A DNA stretch of 64,000 nucleotides from Plasmodium malariae (GCF_900090045.1 NC_041775.1:496001-560000); one strand, 5' to 3'. Shown: positions 24,657 through 38,024, numbered from the stretch's first letter. A program made the numbers and translations. The notes: generated from the letters alone by a model not told the origin.

Positions 24657-26756
24657 ACAAATTAAACCATTTTAAAAATTTTTTTTTACCTGAACTGTTC
24701 ATATTTTTAATATTTTTTTTTTTCCCCCAATTTTTCGAAACACTCGATTATATTTAACAATTACATAGTATGGTGTTGTTTTTAAATTCTTTCAATATAA
24801 CTTATTTTTCTTCACTTTTTCAGCCCTTTTTCCTCTCGTATTGTGCAAATGTTCTGTCATGGTTATAATATATTGTTATTACAAATTTGGCGAACTGTTT
24901 GAATAACGAAACGTACATGAATTATACATACATATATATGGGTAAACGTGTATATATATATATATATACATATATATGCACGGGTGCACCATTTTGACAT
25001 GAATACATTTTTCCAAATGGAGCCCCTAATATCTTTAATTGAAACAAATTTCTAACATTTACCTTACATAGGAGAAAATATGTCTGTTTTCCACTTTCGT
25101 TAAGGAAGTAAAACATAAAATAAAACAGGGGAACAAAAAAAAAAAAAAATAAAAATAAAAAAGCTTAACACAAACTACATACTCGTGCGATCATAAAGCA
25201 AACTCCACATTTGTAAATCTTTGATTAAAAATATAAATATGTGTGTAAGTACATATAATATATATATATACACATATATGTTTATATATGTTTGCAGTTT
25301 AATGTATACTACAATTCCACACACTATGGAAGTTCAAGGAATTAAAAAAATAAAATATTCGTATATATAGTTTACAAATAATGCTTTATAAATAACTACA
25401 TATTACGATAAATTTATACTAAAAGTATATAATATTTTTCTTTAAATTTTTTTGAGTTATTTCATTTTTAATACTGTATTGTTGGTATATGTATATGATG
25501 TATATGATGTGTATATATATATATGTGTGTGTTACAATTAAACCCTTCACAATAATTCATAAAAATGAACTTTTCATTTTTTTTATTTTTTTCTTTTTTA
25601 ACCTAATTATTTTAAAAATTAATTACACGTGAGACTAGTGAAAAGGGGATAATTTTTCTTTGACAATATATATTCTTAAAATTGTATATATATATATATA
25701 TATAAATTATAACTTGCGCGTATGTATATGTATATACACGTGCATGTATAGTAATAATGCAAAGTTCAAAAAAAATATAATTTATGGTCCCGCAATTGCT
25801 ATAATGCTTTTCTCAGGTTAAGATTACCCTCTCGTATAATATTTGCAAATTTGATAGTTTTGGCATATTTTGAGATATCATATAACTACTTTTTATCTCC
25901 ACATACGTATGTAACAATGTAATACACACATGTAAATAAATATTTGTACATATTTGCATATATTTATATATGTTTGCATATATTTATATATGTTTGCATA
26001 TATTTATATATGTTTGCATATATTTATATATGTTTGCATATGTTTATATATGTTTGCATATATTTATATATGTTTGCATATATTTTCATATAATTATAAA
26101 CTCCTCCACATATATGTAACAAATGTTCGCTCAAAAACAGCAATAAAAAAATAATATGAAGCCCATATAAACCCTTCTGTTTCTATCAGTATCATCCTCA
26201 TATAATTGTGCATGCACTTTTTTTTTTCTTCACATATGATACCTTGGTTTTATTGGGGTATAAGATGGGGTTTACTAAATTTTTATGGTGCACAACTTTT
26301 CCTCTTATCTCATACACAAGGTAGCAGTTATGAGGGGACGATGGAAAAGGTTGATAGTAAAATAAGCTAATATACATATATATAGGTAGTTTGAATAAGA
26401 TTACATATATTTCCAATTATACAAGTATATAGTTATGGCTATCATGTGTACGTTGCATCATGTAACGCATTACATGTTCATTGACTTCTTGCTTCGTATG
26501 CTATGTAATTTGTATAGCTACTATTGTACTATTTCCAAGAGTGATAACAGAAGTACATGAGTCGTTTAAAAGTGTGATATAACTATAATAATAATTTTTC
26601 TTTTTTTTCTTCTTCTTTTTTTTCTTCTTTTTTTTCTTCTTTTTTTTCTTCTTTTTTTTCTTCTTTTTTTTCTTCTTTTTTTTCTTCTTTTTTTTTCTTT
26701 TTTTTTCTTCTTTTTTATCTGTTTTTTCCGTTTTTTCCATTTTTTTTTTCTTTTTT

Positions 26757-26814
<58 letters not shown>

Positions 26815-27154
26815 CTACTTTTTTTTTTTTTTTTTTTTTTTTTTTATTGCATTTGAAAATTTTGACTTTTAAAAAAAAAAGAGTATGCCGCTTATTGCAC
26901 TGCATTGCCAGTATGCAACTAGTAAGCACATATGTACTTACCTACCTACCTACCTAAATATACATATATATATATAGTCATAATACATAACGTAATAAAA
27001 TATATATATATAATATATATTCATTGTGTATGTTCTTTTTGTATAATAGTATAATCCAGTATGCTCATCCACAAAGAACGCAATGCTCCTTGTAGAGAGT
27101 TTACTGCCTTTTAAAGTGAGAGCATGTTAAAAAAAAAAAAAAAAAAAAGAAATT
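24526..27154. other. Long intergenic region, repeats only
   Basis: Holds a 20-base repeat (unit catatatttatatatgtttg, about six copies) at 25950-26085, and a 250-base T-rich block at 26597-26845 with ttcttctttttttt units that merge into near-pure poly-T. Minus-strand open stretches at 24922-25116 and 26198-26416 are of unclear status. Probably the 3' flank of BUD32 and the distal 5' flank of HSP90. Confidence 0.55.
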
Positions 27155-27172
27155 GGCCCCGCCAGAGGGGCC
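27155..27172. promoter_or_regulatory. Inverted G-box pair upstream of HSP90
   Basis: ggccccgccagaggggcc is a GC-rich inverted repeat in otherwise AT-only DNA. The plus strand contains GAGGGGC and the minus strand GCGGGGC; both fit the Plasmodium heat-shock G-box consensus (A/G)NGGGG(C/A). That element was described in P. falciparum hsp86, where as I recall two copies are inverted. It lies 1.09 kb upstream of the HSP90 start, a plausible promoter distance. Match and palindrome are seen; function is inferred. Confidence 0.7.
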
Positions 27173-27188
27173 ATTGCATCGCTATATA

Positions 27189-27250
<62 letters not shown>

Positions 27251-28264
27251 AATATATAAATATGTTTATATATATAAGTATATATATGCATATACGCATA
27301 TTTATATATTAATATTTCTATATTTCTATATATCCTATTACATTGGGTAGTTTGGTAAACTCTTAATGTAGCAATTTTTCTACGTTATTTTATAAAAAAA
27401 AATAAAATAAAATAAAATAAAATAAAAAAATAAACATCTCTATATTTAAACATCATATATTTTAATTTAAAAAAAAGGTAGTACAAAATTAAAAAAAAAA
27501 ATTAAATTAAAATAAAATAAAACTAAATTAAATCCAAAATTTAAAGAATTAAAAATAAATTAAATTAAAGTCAAAATAAATCAAAATAAATCAAAATAAA
27601 TCAAAATAAATCAAAATAAGTCAAAATAAGTCAAAATAAGTCAAAATAAGTTAAAATAAATCAAAATAAGTCAAAATAAATCAAAATAAAGTGAAAGGAG
27701 AATATATTAAATCAAAATAAATTATCTTAAAATAAGTGAAGCAAAAATACATTTTTTTCATTACAAAAGTAAATACCAATACAAGTTTCACATATTTTTT
27801 CTCATATCTCAATTTTTACCAACTGTTAAATGAAAAAACGAGAAAAGAATCCTTTTTTTTTTTATTTTTAATTTATTTTAAAAAATAAAAAAGCTCCATG
27901 TGCAAAGGCAAAAAGTTTTAAAGCGCAGATATATCAAAACGAACAATACGTGCATTTACTTACATATATTTATGTATGTAAAACGCCTTTTTCTTTTCCA
28001 AGCACATATTTCCCCTGTATGATCCCAACAGTGTTTTAATTTTTTTTTCGCGCAGTGCTATACTACGTACTTACAGATATATACATATATACATATATAT
28101 ATACATATTTACAAACACCAGTATTATCCTTATATATACGTCGAAGCAACGTGTGGCATAGCTGATTGGAACCCCGCTGACAGTGCGAGATCGCTTTTTT
28201 CCTATCGTAATTTCCCCAATTTTTTAATTTTATTATATATATTTTTTTAAAATAAATATACAAA
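27173..28264. other. HSP90 promoter-proximal region and 5' UTR
   Basis: Contains a (TA)n run at 27189-27248 and a 10-base repeat (units tcaaaataaa and tcaaaataag) at about 27570-27700, then AT-rich DNA up to the HSP90 ATG. A GC-richer patch near 28140-28200 lies in the probable 5' UTR. No coding region seen. Confidence 0.6.
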
Positions 28265-29140
28265 ATGTCAAAGGAAACGTTTGCATTCAATGCCGACATA
28301 AGGCAGTTGATGAGTTTAATTATAAACACATTTTATAGTAATAAGGAAATATTTTTAAGAGAGCTTATTAGTAATGCGAGTGATGCACTTGATAAGATAA
28401 GATATGAAGCTATAACTGATACACAGAAATTATCAGCAGAGCCAGAATTTTTTATTCGAATTATTCCAGACAAAACAAATAACACATTAACTATTGAGGA
28501 TTCAGGTATTGGTATGACCAAAAATGATTTAATTAACAATTTAGGTACTATTGCAAGATCGGGAACAAAGGCATTTATGGAAGCAATTCAAGCAAGTGGT
28601 GATATTTCTATGATAGGTCAATTTGGTGTAGGTTTTTACTCTGCTTATTTAGTTGCTGATCATGTTGTTGTCATTTCCAAAAATAATGATGATGAACAAT
28701 ATGTTTGGGAATCAGCTGCAGGAGGTTCATTTACAGTTACGAAAGATGAAACAAATGAAAAGATTGGAAGGGGTACAAAAATTATTTTACACCTTAAAGA
28801 AGATCAACTAGAATATTTAGAGGAAAAAAGAATTAAAGATTTAGTTAAGAAGCATTCAGAATTTATTTCTTTTCCTATTAAATTATACTGTGAAAGGCAA
28901 AATGAAAAAGAAATAACAGCATCAGAAGAAGAAGAAGAAGAAGGAGAAAGAGAAGGAGAAGGAGAACAAGATACAGATAAAAAAAAAAAAAAAAAAAAAA
29001 GGGAGAAAATGAAGAAGATAAGGATGAAGAAGTGGAAGATGGTGATGAAGAAGGTGATAAGGAAAAGAAAGAAGATAATGAAGAAGACAAAGTAGATCAT
29101 CCAAAAGTTGAGGATGTAACAGAAGAATTAGAAAAAGTAG

Positions 29141-29176
<36 letters not shown>

Positions 29177-29759
29177 CATACTGTTGAACATGAATGGGAA
29201 GAATTAAATAAACAAAAACCATTATGGATGAGAAAACCAGAAGAAGTAACTAATGAAGAATATGCTAGTTTTTATAAATCTTTAACAAATGATTGGGAAG
29301 ATCATTTAGCTGTAAAACATTTCTCTGTTGAAGGTCAATTAGAATTTAAGGCATTATTATTTATACCGAAAAGAGCCCCATTTGATATGTTCGAAAATAG
29401 GAAAAAAAGAAATAATATTAAATTATATGTTAGAAGAGTTTTTATTATGGATGATTGTGAAGAAATTATCCCGGAGTGGTTGAATTTTGTCAAAGGTGTT
29501 GTTGATTCGGAAGATCTACCTCTAAACATTTCAAGAGAATCATTACAACAAAATAAAATTTTAAAAGTTATTAAAAAAAATCTCATCAAAAAATGCCTTG
29601 ACATGTTTTCAGAATTAGCAGAAAATAAAGATAACTACAAAAAGTTTTATGAACAGTTCAGCAAAAATTTGAAGTTGGGTATTCACGAGGATAACGCGAA
29701 CCGGGCCAAGGTAATTTTGTGCAGCTTAAACGGGACATTGTGTCGATGCGGCACATGTG

Positions 29760-29810
<51 letters not shown>

Positions 29811-30461
29811 ATATATATATGTATGTATGTATGTATGTATATGCGCATGTTTGTATGTATATGCGCATGTTTGTATGTATATGCGCATGTTTGTATGTAT
29901 ACGTGCGTGAGAGCGTCGTGAGAAAGGGGCGGAAAGCACGGTGCAGAACGTAGCATCCAGGAGAGAACGTGCTAGAAGCGGCCCCTCCCCGCCCCACTAT
30001 TCTCTGAGTTATTCCAAATTTAATTACATGTATGCTTAATCGCTAAATGCATAGATGTCCAGACGTTTGGAAGAATAATTTTTGAAAAATGAATTAATTC
30101 TTAATTATTTTAGAATGTTATATTTTAAATAATTAAATGAGGAGTTAATTTTTTTTTCCAATCGCTTATCACCTTAGCATGCATTTATTGTTTATTTTAT
30201 TTTATAAATATATAATAAATATGTATTCAATGTGTTATACACGTTTATTATTTATTATTATTTATGGATTGAATAAACGATACGGCAGTATTCTTCACCA
30301 TGACGATTAAATGCATTGAGTCATAGAAGCGAGACAGATTGTGTGAGAGTAGTATATCAGATGTGCTTTTTTGTTCGGTTGTATATTTGCGTGTGAGCGT
30401 TCGAATTGCATATACATTTAGAAGCCTTCATGATATCGTACATATATGTATATATGTTGTG

Positions 30462-30492
<31 letters not shown>

Positions 30493-31677
30493 ACATATAT
30501 GAGGAGAGCGCGCACACGTGGGTTGCAGTCAAATACGGCAAAGGGCATGTAACACTGATTGCACATTTCTCTGTGCATGAACTGGCATGCTTATTATAAT
30601 ACATATAAGCGCTTCGCACATGCGTATTATTATGTTTTTACGTCATGATGTTATCATTATTGTTTTCATTTTTTTCATATTTTTATTTATTTTTTTTATT
30701 TTGTCATGTTTTTATTTTGTCATGTTTTTATTTTGTCATGTTTTTATTTTGTCATTTTTTTATTTTATTATTTTATTATAATTTTTTTTTTTTTTTTTTT
30801 TTTTTCATTTTCTCAATTTTTCATTTTTCTATTATTTATTTTTTTCTTTTTTCCCTACCCCCGCCGACAGATTACGGAGCTTCTCAGATTTCAGACGTCC
30901 AAGTCTGGTGACGAGATGATAGGTCTAAAAGAATATGTAGATCGAATGAAGGAAAACCAAAAAGACATCTACTACATAACAGGTGAGTCTATTAACGCTG
31001 TATCAAACTCCCCATTTTTAGAAGCACTAACAAAAAAAGGGTTCGAAGTTATATATATGGTTGATCCAATTGATGAGTATGCTGTACAACAGTTAAAAGA
31101 TTTTGATGGTAAGAAATTGAAATGTTGTACAAAGGAAGGATTAGATATAGACGATTCAGAAGAAGCAAAGAAAAATTTTGAAACCTTGAAAGCTGAATAT
31201 GAAGGTTTATGCAAAGTTATAAAGGACGTATTACATGAAAAGGTAGAAAAGGTTGTTGTAGGACAAAGAATAACAGATTCCCCATGTGTTTTAGTTACAT
31301 CGGAGTTTGGATGGTCTGCTAATATGGAAAGAATTATGAAAGCTCAAGCATTAAGAGATAATTCTATGACTAGTTATATGTTATCCAAAAAAATTATGGA
31401 AATAAATGCTCGCCACCCAATAATTACTGCATTAAAACATAAAGCAGATGCAGATAAGTCAGACAAAACTGTTAAAGATTTGATATGGCTATTATTTGAC
31501 ACCTCTCTTTTAACTTCTGGGTTTGCACTTGAAGAACCAACCACCTTTTCAAAGAGAATACATAGAATGATCAAATTAGGTTTATCCATCGATGAAGAAG
31601 ATAACAACGATATTGAATTACCACCCCTTGAGGAAACTGTTGAGGGAACGGATTCCAAAATGGAGGAGGTGGATTAG
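28265..31677 (+). CDS. HSP90: Heat shock protein 90, cytosolic
   Basis: Two exons: 28265-29710 and 30871-31677. The N-terminal ATPase domain starts [20 protein letters not shown] and has the Bergerat ATP-binding motifs [21 protein letters not shown] and [15 protein letters not shown]. An acidic/Lys linker follows, then the middle domain ([31 protein letters not shown]), and the C-terminal domain ending MEEVD, the TPR co-chaperone docking tail. About 750 residues if the frame is repaired; P. falciparum HSP90 is about 745. Odd: within the linker the frame is broken between two poly-A runs, 28979-29000 (22 A; 20 or 23 would fit) and 29141-29174 (34 A; 33 would fit). The two offsets cancel, so N- and C-terminal parts share one frame. 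The 1.16-kb intron contains (TA)n and a 20-base repeat with gcgcatgtttgtatgtatat (29840-29900). An upstream G-box suggests heat-shock-type control. Confidence 0.97.
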
Positions 31678-32016
31678 AGGAAATCAAAAAAGAGGGGCAG
31701 GATAGAACATACTTTTTTAGCACGTGCGTGTGGAAGATGGAGAGAGAGGGGTTAAACGTGTTTCTATATATATTATATGTATATATATTACCACGTTTTA
31801 TGTATTATATTATGTTTTATGTATGCAGCTAATGCGGTACACATACATAATAGTAATAACCATTGCAAGAGTACGCCCTTCTTTGTGTTCATGTGTACAT
31901 TGTACCACTTTATTATTATATATATATACACACGCATATATATATATATATATATGTGTTGTGTGTATTGTACGTGCAGTTTTTTATACTTAGTTTATTT
32001 AAAATCTGAATAGCTA

Positions 32017-32105
<89 letters not shown>

Positions 32106-32477
32106 AAAAAGACAAGCATGTAAGCAGTTTACATTTAGCAGATGACAGTATTAGTAGGCCCATTATTATTTAAAATGTTACTAGGAAGCCACGAGAAAGT
32201 CATTTTCCTTTCCTTTTTTTTTTAAGTTATTTAACTAGTTAAATAACTTATGTACCTTTAACATACAATTACACCTTATTTGAATATCTTTTTGTGTACA
32301 TACGGTGAAAAAGGATGTATAATATATACATAAGCGTGCATTTTATATGTGAGTATGTGTATATGCATGTACATTCGTGTGTGTATTTATATGTTAACGT
32401 AATATCATGTACTTTGTTCATATGCGCACATGCCAAAAAAATATACATTATATATATTATATATATTTTAATGTTCA

Positions 32478-32522
<45 letters not shown>

Positions 32523-33836
32523 TTTAGAAAGATTTCATAAAATATGAACTGTTCACGTAAAACGTATTTCATAAACTTTTAAGAAATTGTATAAATATTT
32601 TTTTTAAATAATATAAACAATTATTATAAGAAAATAGAGATGTGTTTCGTGCGTATAACTATTTTTAATAAAAAGGAAGGATGGGATAGAAAAACCCGAC
32701 ATGCACACAAACCCATATACCACACCTCTGTATATTATTGCATATTTCCCAATGGTTAAATATTGCTCGAAACGGCAAAGGTTTACCATTACAGGTGTTC
32801 TCTTTGGTTATATCAACATAACAGTATGCTAGTATGGGAATATATATATAATATATATTATATATATATATTATATATATTATATATATATTAGAGTACC
32901 GATTTTTTCTTTATTTCATTTTTTTTTTTTTTTTACTTTCTTATATGAACGAGAGGTTGCTTTTCCTTGGCGAAATTTCGCCATTTAGCACCTTTGCAAA
33001 TATGGCATAACCATATGTTTCTCTTTATATTATATGTGTATACATTCATATGTATGTACGTGAGTACGTTTATTTGTGCATGTTTCTCAATGCTTTGGAT
33101 GAAATTCCTGGCATCCAATTGAGGGGGGACGGCACCACCGCCTTTCCCCCCTCCCCTCCCCCCAGTGTTTTGTTCATTCGAACTCCATGAGGTATGAACC
33201 TTTTTTATTGCACTAGTATTTATTCGCTGAAAGAGAATATCATGTTATAGAGGAGAAGCAGAAGAAGAAAAACATATCTCTCTCATCATCCGTTCAGATC
33301 CTTTATATGTAATCATTTAGCATTTTCAAAATTTTTAATTTTATGAAAAATCATCATAAAATGTTTGTAAAAAAAAAAAAAAAAAAAAATAAAATAAAAT
33401 AAAATAAAAATATTACACGTTTTATGCGTGTCATGTGTGTTGCACTTAATATGCTTATTTTTTTTATTTTTCCAAAAATTGTTTAATTCCAAATTGATCT
33501 ACGTGCAAATAAGGAATAGTTGTAGGAGCATATAACAGGTAAATGCAAATGTATCTACTACATTAACAAATATTCGTAGAAGCATTTTTTTTCAAAAATT
33601 GACTTTGCGTTATTTAAGATGAGGCACCGTGTCCATGAGTGGTACTGAAAAAACGTTCATGTAATGGAATAAGCTTCCATGCAATGTATGTATACAAGTG
33701 CTGTTACACCCAACATACTCACATATATATACATACACTCACACGCACGCACTTATGCACACGCTTCTTCATAAGTGAGCGATGAAACTTGGCTAACTAT
33801 TGAACAAGGGGTAAAGACTCATCATCTACTCCTCGA
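31678..33836. other. Convergent intergenic region with 86-base poly-A
   Basis: Lies between the 3' ends of HSP90 (+) and the NKAP-like gene (-). Contains an A run at 32018-32103 (86 bases), (TA)n at 32479-32521, a TATATTATATA patch at 32838-32893, and a short G/C-rich patch at 33120-33172 with a pyrimidine run. No gene seen. Confidence 0.7.
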
Positions 33837-36800
33837 TCAATCATTTTTGCTCTCATTTATTATAGCCTCATTTTGTTTTCTTAAAATTTCTTTTAAGTCA
33901 TTTATTAAAGCATTTTCCCTGTTTGTTCTTTCTTCATAATTAAACATGGCCAACGCCCTCTGCTCTTCAGCACTATACACTTGATTTTCCTTTCTCATAC
34001 GAATAGCATTCATTCTTTTATGCCTTGATCCACTCATAACATAACCTAGACTTTCAAAATTTTCGATAGCTTCAGCTGACAACCCTACTTCTCCTCTTCT
34101 TGGAATTCTTTTTCCTTTCTGAACAAACTGAGCTATTGCATGTCCTTCCCCTGGCATCATAGCAACACCATAATCAATTTGTTTATTAGCTAACTTGACA
34201 TTCACATCCAACGGTTTCGGACCTACACTTTCATCGTTTGATGTATCTTCCGCGGGATCCCGTGCCTTGCGCAATTCATCCGTTTCATCATCCATATCCG
34301 CTTTATCATCCACATCCGCTTTATTATCCACATCCGCTTTATTATCCATATCCGCTTTATCATCCGCATCCGCTTTATCATTCACATCAGCTTCATCATC
34401 CACATCAGATTCATCATCCACATCAGATTCATCATCCACATCAGCTTCATCATCCACATCAGCTTCATCATCCACATATGCTTCTTCATCTTCCTCCTCA
34501 TGCAACTGTCTATCCCCCTTATGTGAAATTCTCTCTCGATGCGCTTTTCTATTATATGTGGATGTACTTTCCCCTTTTTTCTTCTCATCTACTGCTAAAT
34601 CATGTTCGTCTTTACCAACACTATTCTTTTCCTTCTTCTTATGTTCCTGTCTTACCATGTTACTGCTTTTTCTGACCCGCTTTTCATCTAATGATTTGTA
34701 TCCTTCGCAAAGAAAAGATAAGGACGTAGCTGAAGTGGCTGCAGAGAATGAAGTAACTGAAGCTGCTGACGTAGGCGATGCGCTTACCCCATCATCACTA
34801 CCGCTACTACTACTATTACTACTACTAGAACTAGTGCACGATTTTTTTTTTTTTTTTTTTTCATCATAGTTCTTATATTTAGATTTGTGCTTTTTTTTAT
34901 CTTTCAATTTATGCTTCTTTGTGCCCTTCGATTTATGCTTTTTTTTTTTTTTTTTTTTTTTTCCTTTTCATGATGTTTGCTTCTATGTCTTTTTCTGTTC
35001 GTATGATCCAGTTTTTCTCCTCGTCCCCTTTTCTCCCTTTCCTTTGCGTCTGTCACTGTTATGTCTACCAATGCTTCATTATCCATGTAGCTCTTTTTAA
35101 TTTTTTTTTCTTTCACTCCCTCCTCTTCAGTACTTGGAAATTCGGTGCTTTTCCATTTTTTTCTCTTCCTCTTTTGGGAAGCCTGAACTTCCTTTTCATC
35201 ATACGAGCAAGATAAGGATAGAGTAGAGGAGTAATAAGATGAGTTGTTTTCCGAAATGTTATTAACATCATCATGTGCTTTTTTTTCTTTTCCTTTTTTT
35301 GCAAAATTCTCATCCTTTCGTTGATAAGTTTGTACATTTCTCTTATTCCCTTTTTCGTCAATTTCTTTATTCTTCTTATTCTCATCCAATTCTTCACTCT
35401 CTGATTTCGCCACAAACATTTCCCACGTTGTTGGAGATAATGATTTTGATTTTCTAAATATTTTGTTTTCATCAAATGGTATACTAAACCTGTATTCATT
35501 TTTTTTTTGTAACCATTGGGTGTAGTTATTCCAATTCTCCTTAGTAGTATGATATCCTAACGGTATTCTAAAATATTTTCTTTCTATCTTTTCATCCTTT
35601 TTTTTATTGTAAATATATTTTCTTTGCTTTTCTTCTCTCTTCATATTATTTACCTTACCATCATCATTATGCATAATTTTCTCCTTTTCACACATATTAC
35701 TAATGTAATGGTTTTCTGAGATTTTTTTTTTTTCCCTTTTGTATCTTCCCTCCAAGATGCTATTCTCCAAGCTACTGTCCTCCGTGCCATATCCCCTTTG
35801 TTCTTTGTTCATTCTTCTTCTAATGCACTTTCCCTCACTGTTGCTGCGTCTACTTATATCCCTCTCCCTACTTTGTATTCTCCCCCTGCTTCGCTTTCTT
35901 CCCCCACTGCTACTGCGTCTATGTATATCCCTCCCCCTACTTTTGTATTCTCCCCCTACTCCGCTTTCTTCCCCCACTGCTACTGCGTCTATGTATATCC
36001 CTCCCCCTACTTCGCATTCTCTCCCTGCTTCGAATTCTCCCCCTACTCCGCATTCTCCCCCTACTCCGCATTCTCCCCCTGCTTCGCTTTCTTCCCCCAC
36101 TGCTACTGCGTCTATGTATGCCCCTCCCCCTGCTTCTGCTCCATTTATCTATGCTTCTCCCCCCTTTGCGTGAAAATGCTATCTTTTCATTTGTGCGTCT
36201 TTTTCGGCACAATCCTATGTAACCGCTTGGAGGGGAGCTAAGACGAAACGATTTGCTTCCCCTTTGATTGTACCGCTGCTTCTCATTCCTTCTGTCGCTT
36301 TTATTTTTCTTGTCATAAGGGTAATTACGCTGCTCCTTATAAGCACTCCGTTTTCTTTTATGATGGTAACTATAACTATCCGTACTTGAATCAATGCTTC
36401 TTTTACGTCTCTTTTCCGTCCTGCTCCAACTACTTTTTCCTATACTTCTTTCCCTATGACGATTACTAGGATTCTCTTTTTTTATTTCTCTTCTTCTACT
36501 ATTACTTCCCACGTGAGAAGACGGGATTTCCTTTCTCTCAGCACTTATCATTTCACAGTTGTATATTTTATTTTCTCTTTTAAATTTTTCTAATTTTTTT
36601 TTCAGTTCTTTTCGCATATGCTCTGTTTCTTTTTTACTCGTTAAATTGTCAATGGTGCTGCTTTTACTTCCACATCTACTCCTACTTTTATTTCCACTTC
36701 TACCCTTTTTGTCTGTCTCTCCATCATCAGAAAGCTCATTTTTTTTACTACTAATATTAGAAGTACATTTTGGTAATTCTTCATTTTTGCTGGATACCCT

Positions 36801-37277
36801 TTTTTCGTCATCCGCTGAGTCGTTATATTCATTACTCACATCACTGTTATTCTTACATTTTAATCTTTTTAATTTTTCTTTAAGTTGTCTATATTTTGTT
36901 TCATTCGCTTTTGTTTCACATCCAGGTGGAGCATGATATCTGACTAAAGGAGCTTTTTTTTTTTCTTCTTTTTCTTCTTCTTTTAATTTATCTTCTTCTT
37001 CATTTACTTCTTTTATTTTTTCCCCTTTTTGGGAATTGATACTACTATTCCTTACACTTGTATACTTATTACAACTTTTCAATTTCTTTAATTTTTCCTT
37101 AAGTTCCATATGTCTTTTTTCAAATATTTTTTTATTCATTTCGTTAATCGGTTTCTTAAAGCTAACATCTGTTAGAACATCAATATCCCTTCTTTCCTCT
37201 TCATCTTGTTTTGACCTTTCACGATCCTGGGAAGAACTTGACGCCTTCTCGTCTTCATCTTTTTCACTGCTTCTCAT
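33837..37277 (-). CDS. NKAP: NKAP / SynMuv-family protein, frame broken twice
   Basis: The C-terminal 110 residues match the NKAP C-terminal domain closely: QIDYGVAMMPGEGHAIAQFV, KGKRIPRRGEVGLSAEAIENF, ESLGYVMSGSRHKRMNAIRM, RKENQVYSAEEQRALAMFNY. NKAP proteins associate with spliceosomes and act in RNA processing and transcriptional repression. The long N-terminal part is Ser/Arg/Lys-rich with RS-type repeats (for example RGRMRSRGRMRSRGR and GGRKRSRGR), as in NKAP and SR proteins. The ATG at 37277 opens a frame that shifts at about 35936-35950 (one extra base relative to the repeat) and shifts back at the 24-base T run 34939-34962. First and third segments share one frame. With both shifts removed the protein would be about 1146 residues. 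The two shifts are most likely sequence errors; a decayed gene is unlikely because the C-terminus is well conserved. An Asp-rich repeat (DDEADVDDEAD type) lies near 34285-34475. Confidence 0.88.
35850..36130. repeat. RS-coding repeat in the NKAP-like gene
   Basis: Units of 18-21 bases (for example tccccctactccgcattct) and a longer unit of about 63 bases with gtctatgtatatccctcccc, coding Arg-Ser-Arg-Gly and RDIHRRSSSGG on the minus strand. The first frame break of the gene falls inside this array. Confidence 0.85.
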
Positions 37278-37289
37278 CGCATATCAGCG

Positions 37290-37550
37290 CTACTACTACT
37301 GCTACTACCTTTGCTCCTACTACTGCTACTACCTTTGCTCCTACTACTGCTACTACCTTTGCTCTTACTAATACTACTACCTTTGCTCCTACTACTGCTA
37401 CTACCTTTGCTCTTACTAATGCTACTACCTTTGCTCCTACTACTGTTACTACTACTGCTACAACTACTATTGCTACTTCTACTATTGCTACTTCTACTAT
37501 TGCTACTTCTACTATTGCTACTACTACTACTATTACTGTTGTTACTATTA
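37290..37550. repeat. 24-bp trinucleotide-type repeat upstream of the NKAP-like gene
   Basis: About six copies of a 24-base unit built from ctactactgctactacctttgctc, running into (cta/ctg) triplets such as tattgctacttctac. It begins just upstream of the NKAP-like ATG, in the probable 5' UTR. Confidence 0.88.
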
Positions 37551-37993
37551 TTTCATTTTTTTTTTTTTTTTTTATTTATCACTCAAAAATAAATTGCTCT
37601 TACAAAAAAAAAATTGCATTTAAATTTATGTCTTGTACTACTTATTTGTACGTTTTTATTTTTTTCAACCTTCCCAAAAGGAATTTCTCATATGAATAAT
37701 TATACATATATATATATGTACATACTTAAATACTTACATAGATATGTATTAATATATATGCAGGTGGTATATATATATATATATATATATGTATACTGGT
37801 TTTTTTATTATTTTACTTGTACATATATTTACACGAATTTAGCCTTTTTTTATAGCCAACTTTGTCGTATTTTCATAACATATAATCGCCTGACGCATTC
37901 AGAAATATACGTTTCTGGGCATGTAAGAGATTTTGTTCACATATAAGTATATATAAACAAATAAACAAATAAACATATAAACATATAAACAAA

Positions 37994-38024
<31 letters not shown>

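Noticed and set aside
24922..26416. Two minus-strand open stretches (24922-25116 and 26198-26416) as exons of a small gene
   Set aside because: No recognisable domain and no convincing paired splice sites; one end is microsatellite. Left unannotated.
26501..26929. Minus-strand Lys-only open frame
   Set aside because: Translation of a 250-base poly-T block; not a protein.
27040..27145. Possible U5-like snRNA (a gccttttaa loop near 27108)
   Set aside because: The invariant U5 loop sequence is not matched exactly and no Sm site or matching stem was found.
34195..34869. Plus-strand Ser/Thr/Ala-rich frame antisense to the NKAP-like gene
   Set aside because: Mirror of the Asp/Glu/Lys-coding strand; the minus strand has the conserved NKAP domain.
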